The translations under genes were made by a program, and so were the position numbers. From the NCBI GenBank assembly GCA_050330635.1, contig JBHJNQ010000069.1:1-64000 (forward strand): 64,000 bases of DNA. Reading direction: 5' to 3'. The notes below the pieces were generated by a model. It was not told the origin of the DNA. It ran no database searches and worked only from the letters and a program-made list of their open reading frames with translations. The DNA is from CADEDH01 sp050330635. Its GTDB lineage: Bacteria; Actinomycetota; Acidimicrobiia; Acidimicrobiales; SZUA-35. Positions 33,736 through 41,756 of the stretch are shown here, piece after piece (the stretch's first letter is position 1; each line of letters begins with the position of its first letter).

Positions 33736-34791
33736 TTGACTAGAAAGTCCCTGCTCAGACTGCTGAGCATGTTCGCCGTACTGTCGCTGCTGGCGGCGGC
33801 ATGTGGCGACGACGACACCGAGGCGACCACAGCCGACGACGACACCGAGGCCACCACAGCCGACGACGACGATGACGGCGAGGCCGGCGGAGGCGGCGCC
33901 GAGGGCGAGGTCGTGGTCTCCGGCTCGTCGACCGTGGAACCCATCGCGGTCGCCGTGGCCGAGGATTTCGCCACCGTCGAGCCGGGCGTCAACGTCTCGG
34001 TCTCGGGCCCCGGTACCGGTGACGGCTTCCTGCTGTTCTGCTCCGGCGAGACCGACGTCTCCGATGCCTCCCGCCCGATCAAGGACGAGGAGGCGGCCAA
34101 CTGCGAGGAGAACGGCATCAACTATGTCGAGCTCAAGGTCGCCATCGACGGTATGGCCGTCATGACGTCGGCCGAGAACGACGCCGTGGCCTGCCTGTCG
34201 TTCCCCGAGCTCTACGCCCTGGTGGGTCCGGAGTCGACCGGTTTCCAGAACTGGTCGGACGCCAACGCAATCGCCGGCGAGCTGGGGGCCGAGGGCGCCC
34301 TGCCCGACGCCGACCTGGTGATCTCGGCGCCCGGCACCGAGTCGGGCACCTACGACTCGTTCGTCGAGATCGTGCTGGAGGGCATCGCCGAGGAGCGGGG
34401 CCAGGAGGCAACGACCCGGCCCGACTACTCGAGCGCAGCCGACGACAATGTGATCATCGAGACCATCTCCTCCAACCCCACCAGCTTCGGTTGGGTCGGC
34501 TTCGCCTTCGCCGAGGAGGCGAGCGGGGTGCGGATGCTCCCCATCTCGGCCGAGGTCGGCGGCGATTGCATCGAGCCCACCCCCGAGACGATCGCCTCCA
34601 ACGAGTACCCGATCGCTCGTGACCTGTTCATCTACGTCAACAGCGACAGGGCGGCCGAGAACCCCGGCCTGGTGGCCTACATCGACCACTTCATGACCTT
34701 CGGCCTCGACGAGGCCGCGACGAACGTTGGCTATGTCGGCCTCACCGACGACTCCAAGGCCGAGAGCCGCGCCGCCTGGGACGGTCGCTAA
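33736..34791 (+). CDS. pstS: phosphate ABC transporter substrate-binding lipoprotein PstS
   Basis: PstS captures phosphate outside the membrane for the PstCAB importer. I chose the TTG at 33736 because AGGAG precedes it at a good distance and it yields a clean lipoprotein signal, TRKSLLRLLS... with LAAAC and acylated C23. In-frame ATGs exist at 33694 and 33706. A Thr/Asp-rich repeat linker follows, and the phosphate-binding domain then begins VVVSGSSTVEPIA, with GPGTGDGF, DVSDASRPI, APGTESGTYDSF and FGWVGFAFA. It is first in pstSCAB-phoU-regX3 and follows PHO-box-like repeats. Confidence 0.93.
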   Translation: MTRKSLLRLLSMFAVLSLLAAACGDDDTEATTADDDTEATTADDDDDGEAGGGGAEGEVVVSGSSTVEPIAVAVAEDFATVEPGVNVSVSGPGTGDGFLLFCSGETDVSDASRPIKDEEAANCEENGINYVELKVAIDGMAVMTSAENDAVACLSFPELYALVGPESTGFQNWSDANAIAGELGAEGALPDADLVISAPGTESGTYDSFVEIVLEGIAEERGQEATTRPDYSSAADDNVIIETISSNPTSFGWVGFAFAEEASGVRMLPISAEVGGDCIEPTPETIASNEYPIARDLFIYVNSDRAAENPGLVAYIDHFMTFGLDEAATNVGYVGLTDDSKAESRAAWDGR

Positions 34792-34801
34792 GCGACGATC
34801 G

Positions 34802-34879
34802 GCGTCACCGCTCCTGGCGGTGACGCACCCCTTCCCGGTGGGCCGATCCCCGGGCCCGGCCTTCACGGCCGGACCCGGG
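34802..34879 (+). promoter_or_regulatory. two strong hairpins in the pstS-pstC spacer
   Basis: GCGTCACCGC (34802-34811) pairs perfectly with GCGGTGACGC (34817-34826) over a 5-nt loop. A second 13-bp stem with one mismatch joins 34849-34861 and 34867-34879. There are no U-tracts. They probably stabilise the pstS message or partly terminate transcription, so that PstS is made in excess over PstCAB. Confidence 0.6.
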
Positions 34880-34931
34880 ACGGCCCATCGACGGAGGGAC
34901 CTACCGACATCATGACGGCGAGGACGCACGG

Positions 34932-35864
34932 ATGACCGCAACACAGCAGTGGAGCATCGAAGAACTACGGGGCAATCCGAAGCGGTTGCGACGGGAATCC
35001 CGGGTCAAGTGGCTGGCGTTCAGCGCAGCCGCCGTCTCGGTGGTCGTCAGCAGCCTCATCGTCTATTCCCTCGTGTTCGAGGCCCTCGGCTTCATGCGCG
35101 AGGTGGACTGGGGTACCACGTGGGGCCAGCTCGGCTGGTTCCCCCGCCGCAACCTCTTCGACCTGCCGACGATCATCGTGTCGACCCTGACGGTGACCGC
35201 CATCGCCATGGTGGTGGCGACACCCCTCGGCCTGGCCGCCGCCATCTACCTGTCGGAGTACGCCGACATCCGGGCCCGTAAGGTCCTCAAGCCGGTGCTG
35301 GAGATCCTGGCCGGCATCCCGTCGGTGGTGCTCGGCTACTTCGCCCTCCGCTTCATCGCCCCCAACGTCGTCAGCAACCTCTTCACCGGCGCCGCCCCCG
35401 CCAACCTCGCCGCCGCCGGCATCGGGGTCGGACTGCTCACCATCCCCCTCATCGCCTCGATCTCCGAGGATGCCCTGGCCGCCGTGCCCCGCTCGCTGCG
35501 GGAGGCCTCGTCGGGCTTGGGGGCGAGGAAGATGACCACCACCCTCCGGGTGGTGCTCCCCGCCGCCCTGTCGGGTCTGACCGCCGCCTTCATCGTCGCC
35601 GTGTCCCGGGCCATCGGCGAGACCATGGTGGTCTTCATCGCCGGTGGCGCCGCCGACAGCGCCATCCGCAGCTTCAATCCCCTCGACCCCGGGCTGACGA
35701 TGACGGCCGCCATGGCCTCGGTGGCCTCCGGCACCGACAACGTGGCCGGCGAGGGTCCCGCCTTCCAGAGCCTGTTCTTCGTGGGCCTGTTGCTGTTCGG
35801 CATGACCCTGGTCCTCAACCTCATCGCCGACCGCTTCGTCCGTCGCTTCCGCCAGGAGTACTGA
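34932..35864 (+). CDS. pstC: phosphate ABC transporter permease PstC
   Basis: A 310-aa permease subunit with six predicted membrane helices (first at about 28-52). FDLPTIIVSTLTVTAIAMVVATPLGLAAAIYLSEYA is the start of the BPD_transp_1 domain. The EAA-loop region reads SEDALAAVPRSLREASSGLGARKMTTTLRVVLPAALSG and should contact PstB. It forms the channel with PstA. The short N-terminus is typical of actinobacterial PstC. pstA starts 1 bp after the stop. Confidence 0.93.
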   Translation: MTATQQWSIEELRGNPKRLRRESRVKWLAFSAAAVSVVVSSLIVYSLVFEALGFMREVDWGTTWGQLGWFPRRNLFDLPTIIVSTLTVTAIAMVVATPLGLAAAIYLSEYADIRARKVLKPVLEILAGIPSVVLGYFALRFIAPNVVSNLFTGAAPANLAAAGIGVGLLTIPLIASISEDALAAVPRSLREASSGLGARKMTTTLRVVLPAALSGLTAAFIVAVSRAIGETMVVFIAGGAADSAIRSFNPLDPGLTMTAAMASVASGTDNVAGEGPAFQSLFFVGLLLFGMTLVLNLIADRFVRRFRQEY

Positions 35865-35865
35865 G

Positions 35866-36834
35866 ATGGCCACGACCACACCGTCCACCACCGACGCCAC
35901 CGCGCCCCGCAGGAGCGCGACCGAGATCCTGGCCGGGCTGAAGAAGAAGGGCGACACCAAGGGCACGGTGTTCCGGTGGAGCCTGCTGCTCTCACTGCTC
36001 GTCACCCTCCTGATCCTCGTCGTCCTGCTGGGCCAGGTCCTGATCGACGGTTGGGCCACGCTGTCGGGCCGCCTCGGCGACTTCATGACCACCGGTCTCG
36101 GCTCCCAGCCCGAGATCTCGGGCATCGCCCAGGGTCTGCGGGGCACGTTCTATCTCTGCCTGATCGTGGCCGTCGTGGCCTTCCCCCTCGGCATCGCGGC
36201 CGCCATCTACCTCGAGGAGTACGCCTCGAAGAACCGGTTGACGAACTTCATCGACATCAACATCCGCAACCTGGCCGGGGTGCCGTCGGTCGTCTACGGG
36301 ATCCTGGGCCTGACCATCTTCGTCCAAGGCTGGGGCATCGGTTCGCTCACCGGGGGAAGCACGCCCCTGGCCGCCGGACTCACCCTGGCCGCCCTCGTGC
36401 TCCCGGTCGTGATCATCACCACCGCCGAGTCGCTTCGATCGGTGCCCCAGCCCCTCAAGGAAGCGGGCTACGGGGTGGGTGCCACCAGGTGGGAGGTCAT
36501 CAAGGACCACATGCTTCCCTACGCCGCCCCCGGCATCCTCACCGGCACCCTACTGTCGATCGCCCGGGCCGCAGGGGAGGCGGCCCCCCTCATCCTCGTC
36601 GGCACCACCACCGGCTTCCTCACCAACGTGCCGGCCTGGTGGGACGTGACCCAGGTGCGAGAGCGGTTCACCGCCATGCCGATCGTCATCACCTCCTGGG
36701 CCAAACAGCCCCAGGAGGGCTTCAAGGTGGAGGCGGCGGCCGCCGCCATCGTGATCCTCATCCTGTTCGTCGTCCTGCTCAACAGCGCCGCCATAGTGCT
36801 GCGCAATCGCTTCGAGAAGAAACGTGAAGCCTGA
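35866..36834 (+). CDS. pstA: phosphate ABC transporter permease PstA
   Basis: A 322-aa membrane permease, partner of PstC. An N-terminal cytosolic part (1-40) precedes the first helix (about 43-65). FPLGIAAAIYLEEYASKNRLT and GVPSVVYGILGL are PstA hallmarks, and the EAA loop is SLRSVPQPLKEAGYGVGATRWEVIKDHMLPYAAPG. Six helices are expected. The C-terminal basic KKREA end lies next to pstB. Spacing of one base from pstC indicates translational coupling. Confidence 0.93.
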   Translation: MATTTPSTTDATAPRRSATEILAGLKKKGDTKGTVFRWSLLLSLLVTLLILVVLLGQVLIDGWATLSGRLGDFMTTGLGSQPEISGIAQGLRGTFYLCLIVAVVAFPLGIAAAIYLEEYASKNRLTNFIDINIRNLAGVPSVVYGILGLTIFVQGWGIGSLTGGSTPLAAGLTLAALVLPVVIITTAESLRSVPQPLKEAGYGVGATRWEVIKDHMLPYAAPGILTGTLLSIARAAGEAAPLILVGTTTGFLTNVPAWWDVTQVRERFTAMPIVITSWAKQPQEGFKVEAAAAAIVILILFVVLLNSAAIVLRNRFEKKREA

Positions 36835-36919
36835 TCCCGGCAACACGCCGGACCCCCGCCAACGCCCCGACCAGCCGACGCCGGAGACGACGCCAGCCGC
36901 CGGCAACGAACGGAGAGAC

Positions 36920-37768
36920 ATGGAACCCGTACTGCAGCAGCTGACCGCCACCCAGAGCGCCAAGAGCGACGATCTCGGAGTCGAGCAGCAGGCCGTGCTC
37001 GTGCTCAGGCAGCTCGCCGTGTACTACGGGGCGTTCCGGGCCGTGCGCGATGTCAACATGCTGATCCGCGGCAACGAGATCACGGCCTTGATCGGCCCCT
37101 CCGGCTGCGGCAAGTCGACCGTGCTCCGGTGCCTTAACCGAATGAACGATCTGGTCCCGTCGGCCCGGGTCGAAGGGGCTGTCGAGTACCACGGGATCGA
37201 CCTCTACGACCCGCAGGTCGACCCGGTCGAGGTTCGGCGCCGGGTCGGGATGGTGTTCCAGAAGCCCAACCCGTTCCCCAAGTCGATCTTCGAGAACATC
37301 GTCTACGGGCCCCGCATCGCCGGCGTGGCGAAGTCCGACTACGAAGGCATCGTCGAATCGTCGCTACGCAAGTCCGCCCTGTGGGACGAGGTGAAGGACC
37401 GGTTGAAGGAGTCCGCCCTCGGCCTCTCCGGTGGTCAGCAGCAGCGGCTCTGCATCGCCCGGGCCATCGCCACCAACCCCGACGTGCTCCTCATGGACGA
37501 GCCCTGCTCGGCCCTCGACCCGATCGCTACCGGCTACATCGAGGACCTGATGCTGGAGATCAAGAGCGAGTACACGATCGTGATCGTCACCCACAACATG
37601 CAGCAGGCGGCCCGGGTCAGCGACCGCACGGCGTTCTTCACCGCCGAGCTCGACAGCGAGAACGACCGCCGCACCGGCCTGCTGGTGGAGTACGACATGA
37701 CCGAACGCATCTTCTCCAACCCGGCCGACGAGCGCACCGAGAACTACGTCACCGGCCGGTTCGGGTGA
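36920..37768 (+). CDS. pstB: phosphate ABC transporter ATP-binding protein PstB
   Basis: PstB hydrolyses ATP to drive phosphate import. Walker A GPSGCGKST, the Q-loop VFQKPNPFPKSIFENI, signature LSGGQQQRLCIARAI, Walker B VLLMDEPCSALDP and the switch His in VTHNMQQA are all intact. The ATG at 36920 follows GGAGA and gives 282 aa, a normal length. The frame is open back to a GTG at 36824 inside pstA, which would add a Pro-rich, non-conserved leader. Its stop overlaps the phoU GTG (GTGA). Confidence 0.94.
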   Translation: MEPVLQQLTATQSAKSDDLGVEQQAVLVLRQLAVYYGAFRAVRDVNMLIRGNEITALIGPSGCGKSTVLRCLNRMNDLVPSARVEGAVEYHGIDLYDPQVDPVEVRRRVGMVFQKPNPFPKSIFENIVYGPRIAGVAKSDYEGIVESSLRKSALWDEVKDRLKESALGLSGGQQQRLCIARAIATNPDVLLMDEPCSALDPIATGYIEDLMLEIKSEYTIVIVTHNMQQAARVSDRTAFFTAELDSENDRRTGLLVEYDMTERIFSNPADERTENYVTGRFG

Positions 37769-38442
37769 GCGGGAACGCACCGGCGAGGGCGGCGTTCAGC
37801 GACGAGCTGGAGGCCCTCCGGCTCCAGGTCGAGGTCATGGCCCTGCTGGTGTCTGATGCCGTCACCGCCACCCGCGGCCTGCTCGAGCATCCCGACATCG
37901 AGGCGGCCAGGGCCATCGTCGAGGGCGACGACGCCATCGACGCCATGCACACCTCGCTCATTGAGCGGTGCTATCAGCTCCTGGCCCGGGAGTCGCCGGT
38001 GGCCGCCGACCTGCGGCTGGTGGTCTCGGTCATTCGTTTCCTCCACGAGCTGGAGCGGATCGGCGACCTGTGTCTCCGCATCGCCAACGCCGTGACCGAC
38101 GTGCCGGTCGTCGCCGGCCACCCCGAGGTGTACCGGGTGCTGCTGGCCCTGGCCGACAACGTCACCGCCCGGTTCGTGGCCGTGCAGCAGAGCTGGTCGG
38201 CCAATTCCCTGGAGCCGCTGGAGGCGCTGGCCGACACCGATCCCCTGGTCGAGTTCGCCGACCCCCTGGTCAGCCGGCTGATGGCGCTCGAGGGATCGGA
38301 TGCGGTGCGGGTGGCGCTGGCCGCCATGGCGATCGGACGCTCCCTCGACCGCATCGGGGATCACGCCCAGATCATGGCCAGCCGCCTCCGCTACCTGATC
38401 ACGGGCGACACCAGCCACCTGGCCGAGGAGGTGGCGTGGTAG
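37765..38442 (+). CDS. phoU: phosphate transport system regulatory protein PhoU
   Basis: A 225-aa all-helical protein with two PhoU repeats (about 12-100 and 115-205). The repeat signatures are LRLVVSVIRFLHELERIGDLCLRIA and VRVALAAMAIGRSLDRIGDHAQIMASRLRYL, with the acidic ExxxD metal-binding positions kept. PhoU restrains the Pst transporter and the phosphate two-component system when phosphate is plentiful. The GTG start is coupled to pstB by a 4-bp overlap. Confidence 0.92.
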   Translation: MSGNAPARAAFSDELEALRLQVEVMALLVSDAVTATRGLLEHPDIEAARAIVEGDDAIDAMHTSLIERCYQLLARESPVAADLRLVVSVIRFLHELERIGDLCLRIANAVTDVPVVAGHPEVYRVLLALADNVTARFVAVQQSWSANSLEPLEALADTDPLVEFADPLVSRLMALEGSDAVRVALAAMAIGRSLDRIGDHAQIMASRLRYLITGDTSHLAEEVAW

Positions 38443-38476
38443 CCCGGCCCACAGCAGAGGAAGGACGCGACGTTCG

Positions 38477-39238
38477 ATGAACGGCGATGCCCCCGCTCGG
38501 ACCGCCACCGCCGGGAGCATGCCGCCGATGACGGGTCAGCTGATCCTCGTCGTCGAGGACGAGGCGGCGTTCGTCGATGCCCTCGTGGTCAGCCTCAATC
38601 GCGAAGGGTTCCGGGTCGAGGTGGCCCGCGACGGTGTGGAGGCCCTCGAGCGTTTCGACGAGGTCGAGCCCGATCTCGTCCTTCTCGACCTGATGTTGCC
38701 CCGCCTCTCCGGGCTCGACGTGTGCCGGGAGATCCGGACCCGCTCGCAGGTGCCGATCATCATGGCCACGGCCCGTTCGGCCGAGGTCGACACCGTCGTC
38801 GGACTCGAGATCGGGGCCGACGACTACGTGACCAAGCCGTACCGGATGCGGGAGCTCGTGGCCCGGATGCGGGCCGTGTTGCGGCGTGCCGAGTCGGTGG
38901 GCGCGGAGCGGGACGAGACCGAGGCGGGCGCTGCCGTGACCGTGGGCGACGTCACGATCGACCCGCTGACCCACGAGGTCATCGTTCGCGACCAGGTGGT
39001 GTCGCTTCCGCTCAAGGAATTCGAGCTGCTCCACTTCCTGATGGAACGGGCCGGGCTCGTCCAGCCCCGCCATGTGCTGATCGACCGGGTGTGGGGCCAC
39101 GACTACGTCGGTGACACCAAGACCCTCGACGTCCATGTGAAGCGTCTCCGGGCCCGCATCGAGGCCGAGCCGTCCGACCCGAGCCGGATCATCACGATAC
39201 GCGGTGTCGGCTACAAGTACGAGCGTCCCCGCTCCTGA
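38477..39238 (+). CDS. regX3: OmpR/PhoB-family response regulator, RegX3-like
   Basis: A 253-aa response regulator. The receiver domain (about 20-135) has the acidic pair in VVEDE, phospho-acceptor D71 in LLDLMLP, and K120 in YVTKPY. The winged-helix output domain (about 150-248) has LPLKEFELLHFLMERAG and TLDVHVKRLRARIE. It resembles actinobacterial RegX3/PhoP and, at the end of the pst operon, should control phosphate-starvation genes. The cognate histidine kinase (SenX3/PhoR) is not in the window. An ATG at 38528 directly before the receiver domain is an alternative start. Confidence 0.88.
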   Translation: MNGDAPARTATAGSMPPMTGQLILVVEDEAAFVDALVVSLNREGFRVEVARDGVEALERFDEVEPDLVLLDLMLPRLSGLDVCREIRTRSQVPIIMATARSAEVDTVVGLEIGADDYVTKPYRMRELVARMRAVLRRAESVGAERDETEAGAAVTVGDVTIDPLTHEVIVRDQVVSLPLKEFELLHFLMERAGLVQPRHVLIDRVWGHDYVGDTKTLDVHVKRLRARIEAEPSDPSRIITIRGVGYKYERPRS

Positions 39239-39262
39239 ACCGTCGGACGCTCCTGAACCGTC
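39231..39262. repeat. 14-bp direct repeat at the regX3 stop
   Basis: GCTCCTGAACCGTC occurs at 39231-39244, covering the regX3 stop, and again at 39249-39262, covering the end of the convergent hydratase gene. A short local duplication with no evident function. Confidence 0.7.
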
Positions 39263-40103
39263 AGGGGAGCTCGGCGTTGAAGACGGGTGAACGCTTCTCC
39301 AGGAAGGCCCGACCCCCCTCGCGGGCGTCGGGATGGTGGTCGGTCACCGCGGTGCGGGCGGCGATGTCCTCCAGAGCGTGGGCCCACGTCTGCTCGGCCG
39401 CCAGGTAGATCGACCGTTTCAACATCCGCATGGCCATCTGCGGCCCGTCGGCCAGTTCCCGGGCCAGGTCGAGGGCGGTGCCCATCAGGGCGTCGTCGTC
39501 GGTCACGTCGTGGACCAGGCCGAGCTCCAGGGCCCGCTCGGCGTCGACGATGCGGCGCCGCATCATGAAGTCCATGGCTCCGGCCACACCGAGGTGCTGG
39601 ACGAGCAGGTACTGGCCCCCCTCGTCGGGCAGGAGGCCGAAGCGCAGGGTGGCGCTGCCGAGGCGGGCCGAGCGTGCCGCCACCCGGAAATCGCAGGCCA
39701 GGGCCAGGGAGAACCCGGTCTGGATGGCGTAGCCGTTCACTGCGGCCACCGTCAGCTTGTCGAGGTTGCGCACCGCCGTGTTCACCGTCTGCGACAGGAC
39801 CCGGAGGCCGTTGTAGGTGCCGGTGGGGGTGTGGTGGCCGTGGTGGATGGGGGGGACGATGGCGTTGCTGCGGTCGACCGCCGAGCCGCTGAGGTCGTCG
39901 CCGGCCCAGAAGGCATCGCCGGCGCCGGTGAAGACGACGACGCGAACGGCGTCGTCCATCTGGGCCTGGGTCAGGGTCTCCACCAGGTCCCGCTTCATGG
40001 GTTGGGTGGAGGCGTTGAGTCGCCCCGGGTTGTCGAATGTGACGACGAGGATGCCGGGGTCCTCGACGGTGGTGGCGAAGCCGGTGCAGGTCGCTGGTTC
40101 CAT
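39261..40103 (-). CDS. enoyl-CoA hydratase/isomerase family protein
   Basis: A 280-aa crotonase-fold protein. The N-terminal beta part has VVTFDNPGRLNA, oxyanion-hole segments lie in WAGDDLSG and NGYAIQTGFSLALACDFRVAA, and LPDEGGQYLLVQHLG marks the active-site region. An acidic residue corresponding to one of the two catalytic glutamates appears in DEGG, while the other is less clear, so isomerase or another crotonase chemistry is possible. Length is normal. It probably acts in acyl-CoA catabolism. It converges with the pst operon. Confidence 0.87.
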   Translation of the reverse strand: MEPATCTGFATTVEDPGILVVTFDNPGRLNASTQPMKRDLVETLTQAQMDDAVRVVVFTGAGDAFWAGDDLSGSAVDRSNAIVPPIHHGHHTPTGTYNGLRVLSQTVNTAVRNLDKLTVAAVNGYAIQTGFSLALACDFRVAARSARLGSATLRFGLLPDEGGQYLLVQHLGVAGAMDFMMRRRIVDAERALELGLVHDVTDDDALMGTALDLARELADGPQMAMRMLKRSIYLAAEQTWAHALEDIAARTAVTDHHPDAREGGRAFLEKRSPVFNAELP

Positions 40104-40170
40104 CCCCTGTTTCTAGGCCCGCACCGGATCCCCCACCAAACGCGCACGGCGAGCCGGGGCGGTGTCGAAC

Positions 40171-40176
40171 TAGGGT
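40171..40176 (+). promoter_or_regulatory. TANNNT -10 box, probable leaderless promoter
   Basis: TAGGGT followed by 6 nt and the ATG at 40183 of the CaiB-like pseudogene. Confidence 0.42.
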
Positions 40177-40182
40177 TCGGCC

Positions 40183-40769
40183 ATGATCTCGCCTCCCCTG
40201 GCCGGCCTCCGGGTGCTCGAGACGTCGACCGGTATCGCCGGACCCTACGCCGGACGCCTCCTCGCCATGCTGGGGGCCGACGTGGTCATCGACGACCAGC
40301 TGCGGGCCGGCCGCAACCGGTTGGACGTGGGCGACGCCACCATCGTCTCGGTGGTTCCCGCTCGCCGGCGCAGCACCTCGAGGTGACGTGGCTCGCCGCC
40401 TTCCTCGGGTCGGTCGAGTTGGCCTACGCCGACGCCCTCCACTGCGAGCGACGGCGGTCGCCGGTGGGGGCCCACCCTCCGAGCGCGTTCCCGTCGGGGG
40501 CCATCGCCTGCGCCGACGGCTACGTCACCCCGGGGTCGATCCGGGCCGTCGACTGGGAGATGCAGTGCCTGCTCCTTGGGCGACCCGACCTGATCGACGA
40601 CCCGGAGCTCGCCGATCGCCATCATCGGGTGGCCCACATCGACGAGCACACCGATGAGGTGCTGAGCGAGCTGGCCGGCTACGACCCCGCCCGCCTCGCC
40701 GCCCTCCGATCGGCGGAGGTCATCGGTGGTGAGCTGCCCCCGCCGGCGTCGCTGGGGTACCGGTTCTGA
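40183..40769 (+). pseudogene. CaiB/BaiF family III CoA-transferase, deleted and frameshifted
   Basis: The N-terminus LAGLRVLETSTGIAGPYAGR...LGADVV is typical of family III CoA-transferases, but after about 35 residues the sequence jumps to IDDQLRAGRNRLD and reaches a stop at 40386. A second frame from about 40375 continues with WLAAFLGSVELAYADAL, FPSGAIACADGYV and RPDLIDDPELADRH, the family C-terminal half, to a stop at 40769. In total some 195 codons remain of about 400, and the catalytic Asp region is lost. A working enzyme is unlikely. Its stop overlaps the next gene's start (TGATG). Confidence 0.72.
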
Positions 40770-41671
40770 TGGCCGACCTCGACCGGGCCGCGGCGCGCTG
40801 GCGCGACGAGGGGTGGGTGCTCATCGAGGGCCTGATCGACGAGGCCACCATCGCCGCGGTGCAGGCCGAGATCGCCGATTTGCCGCTGGTCGACGACGGC
40901 GCCGGGCGACCCTCGCAGAAGGAGTTCGACGATTCGCCGGAGCGGGGCCCCGCCTTCCGCAACGCCCAGTTCACCGGTACCCGGCTCTTCCCCGTGCCCG
41001 GGGCTCCCACCCTCAACCGGCTGACGGTCGACCGTCGCATCGTCGGCTTCGCCCGCCGGGCCCTCGCCGTCGACGATCTCCGGCTCTACCAGGCTCGGCT
41101 GTGGTCCAAGCGCCAGGGCCGGGTCGACTACGAGCAGCCCCTCCACCGCGACCTCAACCACTCGCTGGTGCCCACGAGGAGCGAACCGGGGTGGTGGCAC
41201 CTCGAGTGCTTCCTCTACCTGACCGACGTCGACCTCGGGTCCGGCGCCCCCCGCCTCGTGCCCCGGTCGGCCGGGGTGACGAGCGATCGGCTCCGCCCGG
41301 TGTCGGCGGAGGAGGTCCCCGAGCTGTACGGGGCCGAGGTGGCGGCGGTCGGGGGCCCCGGCTCCCTCCTGGCCTACCGGTCCGACGTCTGGCACCGGGG
41401 CACCGACATCACCCGACCGGGGGCCGAGCGCCACGTGTTGGTGGTGGCCTACCGGCCGGCGGCGCTCGAGTGGATCGGCTACGACCCGTTCCCCCCGCTC
41501 GCCATCAACCGCAGCTTCTCCGCCTTCGTCGCCGACTCGACACCGGAGGATCTGGCCCTGTTCGGGTTCCCGCCGCCGGGGCACCCCTACTGGACCGCGG
41601 CCATGGTCGACGGGCTGGCCCACCTCTATCCCGGGCTCGACATCGAGCCGTGGCGGGCGGCGCTGGGCTGA
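40769..41671 (+). CDS. phytanoyl-CoA dioxygenase (PhyH) family protein
   Basis: A 300-aa Fe(II)/2-oxoglutarate dioxygenase-like protein. The double-stranded beta-helix carries the HxD pair in QPLHRDLNHS (about residues 127-129) and the distal His in WHRGTDITR, followed by Arg residues that could bind 2-oxoglutarate (ERHVLVVAYR). It should hydroxylate a small metabolite or CoA ester. It overlaps the end of the CaiB remnant by 1 bp, so the two were probably one operon acting on acyl-CoA substrates. Confidence 0.85.
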   Translation: MADLDRAAARWRDEGWVLIEGLIDEATIAAVQAEIADLPLVDDGAGRPSQKEFDDSPERGPAFRNAQFTGTRLFPVPGAPTLNRLTVDRRIVGFARRALAVDDLRLYQARLWSKRQGRVDYEQPLHRDLNHSLVPTRSEPGWWHLECFLYLTDVDLGSGAPRLVPRSAGVTSDRLRPVSAEEVPELYGAEVAAVGGPGSLLAYRSDVWHRGTDITRPGAERHVLVVAYRPAALEWIGYDPFPPLAINRSFSAFVADSTPEDLALFGFPPPGHPYWTAAMVDGLAHLYPGLDIEPWRAALG

Positions 41672-41756
41672 GGGCTTCGCCCCCGGTCGACCCGTTTCGA
41701 GTTGGTTGGACCGGTCCGCCTAGCATCGGGGCGGGAACCGACACGAGGAGACGACG

